From Anthonomus grandis grandis (Eukaryota > Arthropoda > Insecta > Coleoptera > Curculionidae), in contig NC_065550.1 in the NCBI RefSeq assembly GCF_022605725.1, forward strand, positions 7,626,001 to 7,690,000: a DNA stretch of 64,000 nucleotides, read 5' to 3'. The first letter of the stretch is position 1, and each line of letters opens with the position of its first letter. The notes under the pieces are model-generated. The model was not told where the DNA came from. It saw only the letters and a list, made by a program, of their open reading frames with translations, and did no database searches. Both the position numbers and the translations under genes were made by a program. Shown piece by piece: positions 1-11,679 of this stretch.

Positions 1-3000
1 GGGCCATCATACCAAGGATCTAGTTTATGACGATCTTCATTCGTGATTAGTACTAAATCTCCTGGTTTAAGTAACAATTGAGTTGAATTCAGGTCAACAT
101 ATGCTTTACGATTACATTTTGCTTTGTCAAGAAATTCCCTAGCTCTCTTATGAGCCGCTTGTAATCTGAAACGTATTTCTTTATCATACGCATCTAAATT
201 ATATAATGGATCTACCTGACCATTGAGAAATTCTGGAAGGTCCGCTTGTTTAGCAAAAATTAATTCATATGGGGTATAATTATGATATGCGCTTGGTGTT
301 GTATTATAGCAGAATGCAAAATATTTAGTCCATATATCCCAATCTAAACGCGTTTCGTTTACATACATTCGCATAAACTCATTAAGAACCCGGTGATTAC
401 GTTCGCAACCACCTATTGTTTGGCTATGATAAGGAGTAGACGTTTTATGGGTAATTTTTATTAAATTTGTAAGGTTTTTAAAAAGTTCATTCTTATATTC
501 AGTTCCCATGTCCGTTCTGACTTCTTTCATGGAACCGTATATAAGGATAAAATTCTCAAAAATAGCCTTAGCCACTGTTGACGCTTCTTTATTGGGGATT
601 GGAATTATCACGACATATTTTGTTAGTTCACACTGGATCGTAACAGCATAAGAATTACCCTGATTTGATTTTTGAAAAGGACCAATTGTGTCAATGCAAA
701 CAATATCGAAAGCTTTTTGGGGTGTAGGTGTCAATGTTAATGGTTCAATGTGTTTATAACCAGGCTTATTAACTTGACACTTATGACATTTCTTAACATA
801 ATGAGCGACATCGCGAGACATATTTTTCCAACGATAAAATGATTTTAACTTCTTTAAGACTCTTCTTTGTCCACAATGACCTCCTAGTAAAGGGTCATTA
901 TGAAATCTTTCAATAAGTTTAAGCTGTTCTTTTTTATCGTTTATTTCCTTTGGGGGAGAAAATAGTACAATTTTTAATTTTTCTAATATTTCTTGCCCTT
1001 TATATTTAAAATTATTTACGGTGCACCTCGTAAAAATTTTATCACTTATACTTAGTCTCATATTTTTAAAATTGCAGTCATCAGCTATTTTTTCAAGCTT
1101 AGACAATAATTGCGCTAACGCAAAATCATCATTAATGACAGGCATATTAACATTTACATTTATTTTATTTCTGAAATAGACTAATATTTTTACATAATTG
1201 CGTTCGAGCTCGAATTTTAATAAGGGCATTTTTAATATATCATAATTATTTAATGTCTCGTAAATTTTAGGTTCTGTTATTGAATTTGGGATTTTAGTTG
1301 GATTTTTTGCTGCGTCACTAACTAGTTGTTTTGTTCGTGACCTAGTTAAAACAAAAATTTGTGAGCTTGTTTCTGTAATACTCTTTACATTTTCAAAGTC
1401 AATTCTTGGCAACGCGTCAGCAGCAACATTTTCACTACCCTTAATATATTCTATCTCAAAGTCAAACTCCTCTAAATCTAAACGCATTCTGGTGAGTTTA
1501 GAAGAAGGATCTTTCATTGAGAACAAATAAACCAAGGGTCGATGATCCGATTTAACTAAAAATTTTTGTCCATATAAATAACAACGAAAATATTTAATTG
1601 CCCAATGGATTGCCGTTAATTCCTTTAAGATAGTTGGTTTGTGTGATTCTCCTTTAGTAAACGTACGAGAAGCATATGCAATAGGTAGGTCATTACCATT
1701 ACTGTTTTGCGAGAGAACTGCTCCACACGCGATATTTGATGCGTCAGTCGTAAGAATAAATTGTTTACTAAAATCGGGATACTGTAAAATTTGGGGACTT
1801 ATTAAGACATTTTTTAGTAAAGAAAAAGAATTTTGACAATCCATTGACCACACAAATTCGGTATTTTTCCTTGTTAATTTATTTAGAGGATGTGTAATTT
1901 CAGCAAAATTTGGTATAAATCTGCGGTAGTAATTGCAAAATGCTACAAATCGTTTTACTTCATCACCAGATTTCGGAATGGGATAGTTTTTTATGGTATT
2001 ATATTTAGATTCATCTGGTAAAATGCCTTTGTCTGTAATTTTATGACCTAGAAAGGTAACTTCTTTTCTAAAAAAATCACATTTTTGTGGATTTAGTTTC
2101 AAGTTAAATTTTCTACATGTTTCAAAAACATTTTTTAAATTTCCTAAATGATGTTGTTCTGAACAACCTATAACGATTAAATCATCTATATAGAGAAATG
2201 CTTTCTCCGGTGTGATACCCGAAAATGCAAAGGACATCATTCGTTGAAAACTATTAGGGCTGACTGATAACCCAAAAGGTAATCTAGTAAATCTAAAAGA
2301 CCCTTTCTCGACACTAAATGAGGTTATATCACGAGAAGATTCGTCAAGAGGTATTTGATGAAAACCTGACATGAGGTCGACTACTGAAAACCACTTAGCC
2401 CTACCTAATTGATCTAAAATATCATCCATTCGACTAATCGGATATTTATCTGCAATAAGCGATTTATTCACTGCTCGAAAATCAATACATAATCTCCAAG
2501 TTTTCTGTCCATTTATGGATTTTTTAGGAACTAATAGTACCGGACTATTATAATTTGAAGTTGATGGTTCTATTATGTTATGATCAAGCATTTTTTCGAC
2601 TTGTCGATTAATTTCATCTTTTAAAACTCGGGGTGTTCTATAGTTTTTAATATACACTGGTTTAGGGTCACTTAATTTTAATTGTTGAGTGTAAAAATTG
2701 TTAACAGATAATTTGTCAGTTTTTAAAGCAAAAATATCGGAAAATTCTTTACATAAATTTAAAACATCTTGCTTTACAAATTGCGGTATATTATTTTGAT
2801 TAAGTTCGTTTACTAATTGGATTTCACGATTTTTGGGTTCTATGTCAATCTTATATACATTAAAATGACTAAGGTCAGTGACTTCTAATTTAGAAAGGTC
2901 TATATCTACGCTTTCAGATGTCGTATTAATTATTCTTACAAGGGGATTTTTCCCATTAATAATAGATCGAGCAACAAAAACACCTGGGTGTAACTCTTTA

Positions 3001-3526
3001 TTTGAAACTACTAAATCCTGTGATAGGTTTTTTAGGCTATCGACTTGTCTTATGACTTCGCACCGAGGGGAAATGTGAACTGTATTTTTCTCTGGACCAC
3101 TAAATATAGGAACTACATATTTGAAGCCCCGAATCTGCATACTTAGGGTCCAATTTGAATAGTCAATAACTGCCTGATATTTAGCTAAAAAATCACGTCC
3201 GAGAATACCATCCCCTGGAATAGGAAAATCGGAATCTACTATATGAAAATTATGAGGTAACCCTTGATCTTCGAGCCAAATTACAGTTTCCGTATCACCC
3301 AATGACTTAGTTAACCCGTCTGTTACGCCCTTAATTTTGCTGCTATTAGCTATGTTAATAATCTGATTATTATCAACTTTTGCGCGTTTAAAAATGGAAA
3401 TATCAGCCCCTGTATCGACTAGCAGTACATTTTTAGATTTAGTCATATCTATATCAAGTAATACGAAATTTGAAAGTGTAAGATCTAGATGAAATATATT
3501 AGTTAATTTTCCATTTCCCCCAATCG
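1..3526 (-). CDS. pol: gypsy-type pol polyprotein (protease-RT-RNase H-integrase), partial
   Basis: The frame stays open on the minus strand from about 3,526 to the window edge. The aspartic protease motif DTGA lies at 3,405-3,416. The reverse-transcriptase catalytic box YIDD lies at 2,181-2,192, with LPFGLSVSP just upstream near 2,270. RNase H follows with TTDASN near 1,740. The integrase HHCC zinc finger is at about 780-920, and its catalytic core follows with CIDTIGPF near 690, RTDMGTEYKN near 500 and GGCERNHR near 400. Pol is in the -1 frame relative to gag and overlaps its end, so it is probably made by -1 ribosomal frameshifting, although no textbook slippery heptamer is obvious. The protein is cut at the integrase C-terminus by the window. 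It would copy RNA into DNA and integrate it. Confidence 0.92.
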
Positions 3527-4726
3527 AACCGGTTGGGGGCTCGATTGGTTTTCCGGAATTTCTGCGCTAGTATATCTTATTGAAGATCTATTGTTATTAT
3601 AATAGTTTTGCTGGTTATTATTAAAATTTTGTCGGTAATTATTGTCATAGTTACAGTTATAGTTATAGTTACCACGCCCTCTTCGAGAACCCCTGAAATT
3701 AAATCTTCCGCGATTATTATTAAAGACTTGTTGATGGTCGCTGTTTCTATATCCATTTTGACCACCTCTACCGCGATAGTTTCGACGATTAGTTTGATGC
3801 AAACGAAATACGTTAGATTGGTTAGGGTCAGAGCTAACATTCATAAATTTAGTCAAACAATCATTTATTGTTCTAAAAGTGCCGGCTTGCATAATTAAAC
3901 GTGTTTTTTCGTTACTTGCATTTTGAGTGAGAGATTTTACCGTAGTTTCTACGGTGTAATTTTGTGCAACTTGTGCTGGAACGCCTTCTGAAATAAAAGA
4001 TTTTTGCAATTTGTCTGCCAAAGATTCAATTTCGACTGCGTACGAAGTTGCATCCTTGTGATTTTGTTTGTAATTTAAAAGTTTAGCTGTTAATAATCGA
4101 GAACTTTCACCCTTAATATTATTTTTAAGTTTATCTATAATTTGGTCAATTGATTGTTCGTTTGTTATTAAGCTACGAGCTTTCCCAGTTAAACGAGTTT
4201 TAATGAAAGCTAAAGCATTATTTTCGTGACCTGCTGAATTTGCTTTAAGCAGTTCTAAACAATCTAAAAATGATTGAAAATTTTCAAATGTTCCATCAAA
4301 TTGAGTGGGAACTAATTTACTTGCAAGATTAAAGAAATCCGTTGCAGTCACCATTGTTAAAATATTAGTCTCAGTTTCCTCGTCGTAGTCGCTTTCGTCT
4401 TCACTGTCTAAGACGTTAATATTTATTTTTGAAAAAATTGACTGTGGTATTATAATCCTCAGTTTTAATGCTAGAAAAGATTTTATTATTTTATCCCTAA
4501 TATAATTAAAATGTTGTCTACAAATATTTTTCTCCAAAAGATCCAAAGACTCCCATGACTCCCTGACTATGCTTGTAAATTGATTATATAGTATTATAAG
4601 TTGATCCCTGACTTCAACTCGAACTATTTCACTACTAGGAATATTTTTCTTTAAAACCCTTTTTGATTCTTTAATTACGTCAGCCTTAATTGCTGCTAAC
4701 TGTAAATTTAAATCTTCGTGTAGCAT
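3503..4726 (-). CDS. gag: gypsy-type Gag capsid/nucleocapsid protein
   Basis: This 407-residue ORF begins just downstream of the leader and ends inside the start of pol. The central region (about 130-300) has the helical, charged character of a retrotransposon capsid. The last 90 residues are rich in Arg, Gly, Asn and Tyr, with several RGRG and RGG-like clusters (for example NYRGRGGQNG). No CCHC zinc knuckle is present, so RNA packaging probably relies on the RGG-rich tail. The start at 4,726 is the first ATG of the frame. Family membership rests on position next to pol and on composition rather than on a diagnostic motif. Confidence 0.85.
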   Translation of the reverse strand: MLHEDLNLQLAAIKADVIKESKRVLKKNIPSSEIVRVEVRDQLIILYNQFTSIVRESWESLDLLEKNICRQHFNYIRDKIIKSFLALKLRIIIPQSIFSKININVLDSEDESDYDEETETNILTMVTATDFFNLASKLVPTQFDGTFENFQSFLDCLELLKANSAGHENNALAFIKTRLTGKARSLITNEQSIDQIIDKLKNNIKGESSRLLTAKLLNYKQNHKDATSYAVEIESLADKLQKSFISEGVPAQVAQNYTVETTVKSLTQNASNEKTRLIMQAGTFRTINDCLTKFMNVSSDPNQSNVFRLHQTNRRNYRGRGGQNGYRNSDHQQVFNNNRGRFNFRGSRRGRGNYNYNCNYDNNYRQNFNNNQQNYYNNNRSSIRYTSAEIPENQSSPQPVRLGEMEN

Positions 4727-5029
4727 TTAACGTTAATAATGGCCAAAGTTTTAGGACTACTTGATAGTCAGATTCCATTTAAAGACTAACTCAAATATTT
4801 AAATAAAATATAATGACAAATTCCTAAAATTATTAAACTAACAACTAAAGAACATAAGATAGATCTAAATATAAACTTACGTACTTATTTCTAGTGAACA
4901 TTTCTTTACTGAACCCTTTTGACATTTCACAGCACTTTTAACACCTTTAACACACCTTATTGTTTACTTTTACTGGGACTAACACTGCAAACACTGCCGA
5001 AAATGCTATAGGACACAACTGTATCTTTT

Positions 5030-5269
5030 CTAAACAGCAGCAACGCTCGCTACTGAAGCGGCTAAATCTCTTCGGAGTTGTTTTTTCATGTTTCTTCTGC
5101 ACGTCTTGTATATCTTCGAAGCAAACACGGCTACCAATATGCACAGGATAAGGTATAACACAACCTTAACATCCTTTGTGATATTATATTCTGCCTCTTG
5201 GACTATGAAGTTAGAATTAACTACTCCATTTTCTTCCACTTTTTGATCCGTTGACTGTGAAGTGCCCAT
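5030..5269 (-). CDS. small leader ORF: putative myristoylated single-pass membrane protein
   Basis: A 79-residue ORF lies between the primer-binding site and gag on the element's strand. It begins MGTSQS, a good N-myristoylation signal (Gly2, Ser5/6-type context). It has a polar stretch, one hydrophobic segment at about residues 36-55 (VVLYLILCILVAVF) and a basic tail (KTCRRNMKKQLRRD). This is the plan of a small tail-anchored or membrane-attached protein. Other insect gypsy-like elements carry short ORFs before gag, but I do not know a function for this one. Its place in the leader could also regulate gag translation. An accidental ORF is possible, though the combination of signals argues against it. 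Confidence 0.5.
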   Translation of the reverse strand: MGTSQSTDQKVEENGVVNSNFIVQEAEYNITKDVKVVLYLILCILVAVFASKIYKTCRRNMKKQLRRDLAASVASVAAV

Positions 5270-5364
5270 TTTACCTTGCTGATTTTCGGTTTTTCACTTT
5301 TTAGGCACTTACTATTTAAAACATAAACGTTACTTTTTTAACTAAAAGTTCAATTTTTTTTTGT

Positions 5365-5379
5365 CTGGCAGGATCGCCA
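5365..5379 (-). promoter_or_regulatory. primer-binding site, tRNA-Arg type
   Basis: On the plus strand the bases read CTGGCAGGATCGCCA, which is what the 3' end of an insect tRNA-Arg plus CCA looks like (recalled ending CTGGCAGGATCG-CCA). On the element strand this gives TGGCGATCC..., directly after the CA end of the LTR. It marks the start of minus-strand cDNA synthesis and fixes the inner LTR edge at 5,380. Confidence 0.8.
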
Positions 5380-5640
5380 TGTAAAATAAGACGTCCCTTG
5401 TTGCTGCTATCAATCACACTTTATTAATACCCCATTATATTACATATATTGTTTAATTCACTTCCTAATTAATTATTCAGCAAAATACATAATGTCATTG
5501 GACTGGTATATTATAATATATGGAATAATACCTAATGCTTACTAAGCTATTTAAGGTTAATGTACCCATGGTAACAATACCAGATATTATTTAGATTGCA
5601 CCATTTCCTATAACTAGAATATAATATAATTTGCTTATAA
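5380..5640 (-). repeat. 5' LTR of the gypsy-type element (outer end approximate)
   Basis: The LTR starts next to the primer-binding site, with TGTAAAATAAG on the plus strand (ending in CA on the element strand). A poly(A) signal AATAAA on the element strand lies near 5,417, close to the inner end, as expected for R/U5. The outer edge is placed near 5,640 only because recognisable mariner inverted repeat begins there. The second LTR is outside the window, so the length cannot be checked. Confidence 0.55.
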
Positions 5641-7518
5641 AATATTTTGAAGGTTATTGATCCTTTACATCCTGAACCAAATAACATACTGAGATGAAAT
5701 TTAGAACATACAAGTCTTTTGAAAAGAAAAATTAAATTTCATATACAGCTTTTGTGTTTTTGGTAGAAGGCACTCGTTGCGTTAGTTTTTACTTTTTTAA
5801 ATCCCCTAACTTTTTTGCAGCTCCATATATTGGTTTGAAAAGTAACAGAATAATTTTCTTTTTTAATATTACATAAAAAATGTATACCTTATTAAAGTCA
5901 CTAAGAGCATTTTCGAAATAATCTGACTTTTAGGGTTTCATAATACGTGAATGACTTAAATTTACTAAATTTTTAGCAATGCAATCCTAAATAAAATAAA
6001 ATAAAATTAATACCTAAGATTATTGATATTTATGTAAAATTAGAATAGTTACTAAATAAAAAAAAATATTACGACTCTTTTGTTAATTCTTATATCATAA
6101 CCAAAGTAAATGATATGTATTTATTTTTTTTATAGTTTATGTTCAAACAAATATATCAAAAACAATAGAATAAACAAAGAACCATACAAATAACGCTACT
6201 ATAACAACTGTTCAAAATGCCCTCCATTAACTTAAATGCATTTTGAAATACGTTTATCAAATGACTGCCTTATTTTAAAAAAAAGATCCTCATTATTTTT
6301 TAACATATTTACAGAATTTACAATTTTTACATTTAGTTCATTTAGATTATTTTTAGGACTATCAGAAACAACTTATTTCAAATATACCCAAATACAGAAG
6401 TCTATGGGGTTTAAGTCTGGACTACGCGCAGGCTAAAGCAAAGGTCCTCCACAATCCAACGTTCGGGATATTGTTCGTCAAGGTAATTGCGTACCTGTCT
6501 AGAAAAATGCACTGGCGCGCCCCGCCCCATCTTGCATAAAATACCTGTTCTCCCTAACATTTAATGGTATATCTTCTAAAAGACCTCCAAGTTCATTTCG
6601 TAAGAAATTTAAGTACGTCTTCGTTCAAATTAGGTGGTAGTTCATGGGGGCCTATTATATGGTTTCCAATAATACCACACTAAATGTTAACTTAAAATTC
6701 ATGCTGGAAATGACGACTGACAACTGAATGGGGGTTTTTAGTATCCCACATATGAGCATTTCTAAAGTTAAATACGCCGCGTCTAGTAAATATAGCCTCG
6801 TCTGTGAATAACACTCTGCTAATAAGCATTGGATCTGTGTTTTGCATATTTTTAAACTGACGACAAAACTGCATTCTGGTTGGCAAATCTGGTGGGATCA
6901 AACACTGAACTGATCTAAAGTGGTATAGATAGAGGCATTCTTTCTGAAGTACTTTACCAACACATGATTTGCTTACACCCGTAGCTGCCGCTATTCGCCT
7001 ATTACTTAAACCGGGATTTTCTACGCGGACTAAAATTTCTTCTTTCTGTTCTTGGAAAGTATTTGTTGAGCGGCCCAAAACAGGCATTTTTAGCCGAAAT
7101 GATCCAGTTTCTCCTAGTCGACTATAAAAGGCGATTTAAATAAAGTAGTAAATAAATATTACTTTAAACATTTTTTTGAAAAATGGTGATTTTTTACCCG
7201 ATATACGGGGCTGAAAACAAGTTAAGGGTTCTAAAAAAGTAAAAACTAACGTTACGAGCGCCCTCTACCGAAAACCCGAAAACTGTATACAAAATTTTAT
7301 TTCTCATTTTAAAAGACTCGAATGTTTTAAATTTCATGTCAGTATGTCTATTGGTTCAGGACGTATGAGAAAAGAACGATAAATCAAATAATACTTTGAC
7401 CTGTATTTCAGTTACTATTAAAGTTAGGATGAGGCAAGTCGACCTCAATCAAATTATTTTGACGTAAGGAATCTACTGTTGTTCTATGTCCCATTACTTT
7501 CGGGATACCCTGTATATA
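5640..7518 (-). mobile_element. decayed Tc1/mariner-like element with long inverted repeats
   Basis: The right end carries a mariner-type terminus at about 7,500-7,518 (GGGATACCCTGTATATA). About 200 bp of inverted repeat can be matched between about 5,650-5,860 and 7,200-7,390, for example the blocks around AAAGTAAAAACTAACG and CATACTGA. The outermost left terminus is missing or eroded, possibly because the neighbouring LTR element inserted there. A minus-strand transposase remnant lies between the repeats. Confidence 0.75.
6240..7087 (-). pseudogene. mariner-like transposase pseudogene
   Basis: The first 131 residues are open (7,087-6,692). They hold a helix-turn-helix region (NRRIAAATGVSKSCVGKVL) and the first catalytic Asp in VLFTDEAIF, followed by the conserved NPH of this family. 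Beyond 6,692 the reading continues only in broken frames down to about 6,240, where a degraded SPDLNPIDF-like stretch can be made out. Several stops and shifts make it non-functional. Confidence 0.75.
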
Positions 7519-7519
7519 T

Positions 7520-8019
7520 ATGTGGCCCAAATTGTGTTTTTGCTAAATTAAAAAGGTCTTTTTTGTCCCTTTAAAATGATCTTGTTTCGCGAACCATACT
7601 ATCAGGTCATAATTTTGATCCGAGTCCCAATACAGAGGTCCTTCATGTCTCTCAGAAGGGAAAATCTCTGTAATAATTGTAAATATCTACATCTGACCTA
7701 ACTTTTTGCATGTACTTAACATAGATGCCTCTAGATGTCAGACATCTTTTCATACCTTAAATAGTGAAAATCGGATTTAATATGCGGTTTTAAACTTATA
7801 AAACTGTTAAAAGAGGGGAAGGAAGAGCTATAGCTACCTATAGGAAAAGGTGTACAGATTTGTTTTTTTTCCTGAAAAGTAAAAAATAGATGTTTATTAT
7901 TTATAGACATCTATTTTTTACTTTTGGTACTTATGGCTAATATAGATTAATCTAAAATGTAATACGCTAGTGAAATAATTGGTTTGTAAATAAAAGAATA
8001 TTAGATTATTTGAATACAT
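7520..8019. other. intergenic stretch with a 19-bp perfect hairpin
   Basis: No coding signal is seen. A perfect inverted repeat has arms at 7,875-7,893 and 7,907-7,925 (AAAAGTAAAAAATAGATGT and its complement) around a 13-base loop. It may be a tiny hairpin-type mobile element or a chance AT palindrome. Confidence 0.5.
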
Positions 8020-8395
8020 CACTCACCAGGGGTGTAAACCATCTTTAAAGAGTTTAAGAAATCGTAGTAAGTAACAAAACTTTTGTTACAAGACTAAACT
8101 TATAAAATACATTGTGTATTTTCTATTGTGTTAATATTAATATGAGTTTCCAATCATATTTTCTTTAGGCGTTACAGAGGTGTAAGCCACCGTAAAAGAG
8201 TGAGTTAAAAAAAACCATAGTAACTAATAAAAATTTTGTTACGCCTTCAAACTCGTAGAGTAAAAGAATATATAATTTACAATATATCAATAAACAATAA
8301 TTAGAGGCACACAGGGTGTGTTAGCTACCCCCAAATAATTTTTAAAATCATAGTAATTGATACAAATTTTGTTATATCTTCCAACTCAGTTCTGA
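8020..8395. repeat. three diverged copies of a repeat of about 140 bp
   Basis: Three blocks share the order GGTGT, TAGTAA, then ACAAA..TTTTGTTA and a following AACTC or AAACT. Their GGTGT anchors lie at 8,031, 8,179 and 8,315, so the spacing is 148 and then 136 bp. The similarity decays between the anchors. This fits an old short tandem array. Confidence 0.55.
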
Positions 8396-8411
8396 TTCCG
8401 TAGCTGACTTC

Positions 8412-8598
<187 letters not shown>

Positions 8599-9222
8599 GA
8601 CGTCACAATCGAAAACGATGTCATAAGCATTCTAAAAATTATAGTTTATAATTTATAGACAAAGTCTTGCAAATTATACGCCAATACTGCCAGGCCGACT
8701 GAAAGGAGGACGTTCGTTCTCGCATCTGTCGCTTGTCTTAAACACTGTCAACAGTGACAACTCCCTCGTGGGCAACAAAAACACTTGGTTGCTTTTGCGA
8801 CTGATCTTGATCATTTTTATTATTATGACATTTGATCATTTTTATATTATTATGACAAATACTCCATTATTTATAGTTTTTAGATGTTTTGAAAATCCTG
8901 TACCTAATTACTTTCGACTAGATCAACACGTAAACTAACTTAATTTATAGGGTATGTTAGTCCTTTGGAAATAGGGAATCTCAATTTGACAGTTGTTGTC
9001 TCATTTATACCGAATTCGTTCATTTTTTTTATCAAAGCAAGGAAGCATGCAATTTTTTTTTCTGATTTCCCTACTGAATTTAGGAATATTGAAAATAAAA
9101 CTTAAAAGGATTTAAAGATACGTATAGATGAAAAAAAACTTTTCTGGCATATAGTTTTCTGTATTAACAAAAATTTATATGTTTTTGTATAATCCATAGC
9201 AGCTAAAACATTTTATAAGCAT
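8599..9222. other. intergenic stretch, no gene seen
   Basis: No ORF of interest was found. A short local duplication (GATCATTTTTAT..TATTATGACA, twice) lies at about 8,810-8,860, and a 14-bp palindrome CACTGTCAACAGTG at about 8,743. Confidence 0.4.
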
Positions 9223-9910
9223 TTATATGTACATTTTATGTACGTCCGCGAGATGTAAGTAATGTACGTACGAACTACGTATCCAAAAGTACGTACTAAA
9301 TACGTTATTTTTATAACACGGAACGTATGGACAAAAATATGACATAAAATTTACGTACCTAGGACTTATGATGCTGTTTGGGAATTGGAATTTTGTAGAT
9401 TTAAAAAACATTTTTCGTAAACTTCGCTTCATCCGTCCAGAGAAAAAAATATTTTCTTGAAATCGGAATTTTGCTCTTCGTGGAAAGTCGGTCTCTTTAA
9501 GATGCTGAACGTCGGAAAAGATATATGGACGAAACTTGTATTTTCGCAAAATTCTTATTATTGACGACTGAGATATTCCCAAAATTGCAATTTCCATATT
9601 TTCATTATTAACTACGGGCTTATTTTTCTGCGCTCTTGCTCGTACGAATCCAAAATTCTTGTAATTTTATATAATTTTTTATGATTTTTTTGATAAGTTT
9701 AACGCTGGCTTCTGTTTTTTCAGAAATCGGGTCGCAAATATCATCGCATATATTCTTCTTGAAATTAAAAAAAATATTACAGTCTCCGTAAATAATAAAT
9801 TATTCCAAGTAATCTTCGCGAGTGAAATTTATCGTACCGGCATAATTTATTATTGATAATGTAAAATTCCAAAATGCTTAAATATATAGGGTGTTCTTTT
9901 TAAAATAACA
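9223..9910 (-). pseudogene. mariner-like transposase N-terminal fragment
   Basis: The minus frame from 9,597 contains SQSSIIRILRKYKFRPYIF followed by a DFPRRAKF-like stretch. This is the linker after the helix-turn-helix of mariner-type transposases, where other copies in the window have LKRHKFKP and DGNFQRR. The rest of the frame has no catalytic motif. A terminus-like TATAGGGTGTTC lies at about 9,887-9,898, which may be the element's end. The low-coordinate part is unusually rich in TACGT motifs (9,230-9,360). Confidence 0.55.
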
Positions 9911-10560
9911 AAGTCGATACCTAGTGCCGATATAACCGGAAACTCCCCATTTGAAAATATTTTAGCTGAGTTTATTTAAAATTTTCCCATAATCGGTTGA
10001 TGCGATTCCTGGAGACTGATCTTGTATATTACCGTTTTGAATAATACTCTTTAACCAAAATAATTTTTACCAATATATGTATATAAAATTTTTTTCCTTT
10101 TTAAGATATGTCGTATTTTTTATTTTTTTTTTTAATTTTCAATTTTCAAACCTCGCCATAGTCTGACGTAAGGTTCACCTTTTTTCCCACTAAAAACTTC
10201 AATGTCGTGAATTTCCACCTCAAATATTGATATGTATACCAATATTTGAGGAGACTGAATTTCAACTCCTTTCTTGATTTTTGACCATAGTAGCTATCCA
10301 GCCTCAACTGTTTTTAGTAACATTTTGCCACGTTCCCATATTTTTCAGTCAGATATGATGAAAGAGTATGATTTGGTGTATATTGTTTTCCTCGGTATAC
10401 TACCCGAAGGGAGTTCCAGAGCGCATGTTATAACTGCCGATTTTATTTTGTTGCTTTTGTTGCAGGTGTAGAAAGAACCGTAATATGAGTTTGACAGAGT
10501 AGCACCTCCATTACAGTTAGCAGCTATTGCTTCTCTTAGAGCGATTGAAGATGCGAGTTC
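9911..10560. other. intergenic stretch with one 12-bp hairpin
   Basis: No gene recognised. An inverted repeat CCTCAAATATTG (10,218-10,229) pairs with CAATATTTGAGG (10,240-10,251). Confidence 0.4.
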
Positions 10561-10564
10561 TAGT

Positions 10565-11060
10565 ATAGCGTTTTATTTATGATGATTCCAAGATGTTTTG
10601 CTTTCAGATGTTTAAAACACGATATAGTTTTACCTTTGTGTAGGACCGGTATGACTAGTTTTTTTTTCATGTAAATGGCACAATTACCGTTTTTTGTGAG
10701 TTGATTGGGTAGACATTCTATTTGGGTTTGTTTTTTTGTCGTAGTTTGAGTGGGACATTTAATTATTTTATCTTCATTATCTCCTTTGACAAGCATTATC
10801 AAATCATCAGCGTATAATTAAAATTCCAACTCCCATAGTTGAATGAGGGTAAACAGGCCATCGACTAATAGTGACTCCGGAAAAGAAGATTTGTTGAGTT
10901 GCTCCTTGTGGGTAGCCCGTGTTCTTCCATCTCTCGTCCCAGGGATATTTATTATTCAATTATTAGTCTCCCAGCATCCCTCTGATCCAATCACAAACGT
11001 GTTAATCTATTGCCAGCGCGGATTCTTAGGGAGAGTTGATAGGGAGAGTTGACTGATCCC
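10565..11060 (-). pseudogene. LINE reverse-transcriptase fragment
   Basis: On the minus strand a YADDLIMLVKG box is read across about 10,785-10,830. This is the catalytic motif of non-LTR reverse transcriptases. Upstream on the same strand, near 10,905, a degraded YPQGA corresponds to the RT motif GxPQGS. After the catalytic box the frame contains KHLGIIIN, equivalent to the FKYLGVIID motif. Spacing between motifs is shortened and stops are present, so it is a fossil. Confidence 0.7.
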
Positions 11061-11679
11061 TCTTTGTTCAGGAATGCTGCAATAGCTACTTACTTGTCCT
11101 TCAGCGAAAAATAATATTATTGATAAAAAGGATGTTATGGAACTCAATGAAAATAATTTTAATAATGTAGCTAAAAATTATATTATTTTTATATTTAATA
11201 ATAATCTCTCTTTTAGTATTTCGACAACAACTCAATGAAGGGCTTTGAAGCAAATAGATAGACACTGTTATTTGAAAACTAAAGTGTAGAAATCTAAGTG
11301 AAAATATCCAAGTACTTAGCTGCGATAGAATTTCAAAACAGCCTGTATTATTGTTTCTCTAATATAAGCTTACATTTTGAACATTTGATAAAATAAATTA
11401 TTTCAACCCGATAAATAATTTATTATTATTTACTGTTTTCTTCAAAAAAAGGAAGGTTTGATTAGTCAAATATTTTATTAATAGTAATGATCTAGTATAT
11501 CATATGTATATTGAAACTGAAAATAATATATACAAATTTTATAATAAAATGTACATACATACAGTTTAGTACTATGCCTTCTAGTGTTAATAAAATTATA
11601 TTTTTCACTAAATTCAAAATATATAGTTAATAAAACAAAAATACTAATAATATTATCAAATAAAATTTACAGATTTAAA
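11061..11679. other. presumed upstream region of RIC3
   Basis: AT-rich with no convincing core promoter. TTTACAG at 11,666-11,672, seven bases before the RIC3 ATG, resembles a splice acceptor. A non-coding first exon may therefore lie further upstream, possibly outside recognisable sequence. Confidence 0.35.

Larger units (their letters stand above)
1..5640 (-). mobile_element. Ty3/gypsy-type LTR retrotransposon, 5' part
   Basis: From right to left this is a 5' LTR, a primer-binding site, a leader with a small ORF, gag, and pol in the order protease, reverse transcriptase, RNase H, integrase. That order is the Ty3/gypsy layout. The element leaves the window at its left edge inside the end of integrase, so the 3' LTR and any env-like ORF are not visible. 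Gag and pol seem free of stops, so this copy may be young, but LTR identity cannot be tested. The right border is uncertain because the outer LTR end runs into a decayed mariner. The tRNA-Arg-type primer site and the lack of a gag zinc knuckle would fit the 412/mdg1 side of the family, which is an inference. Confidence 0.9.

Noticed and set aside
1639..1836. Short plus-strand ORF within pol
   Set aside because: Lies opposite the RNase H region of the open pol frame; no domain of its own.
3577..3898. Ile/Val-rich ORFs on both strands (3,577-3,840 minus; 3,608-3,898 plus)
   Set aside because: They are frame shadows of the RGG- and Asn-rich gag tail.
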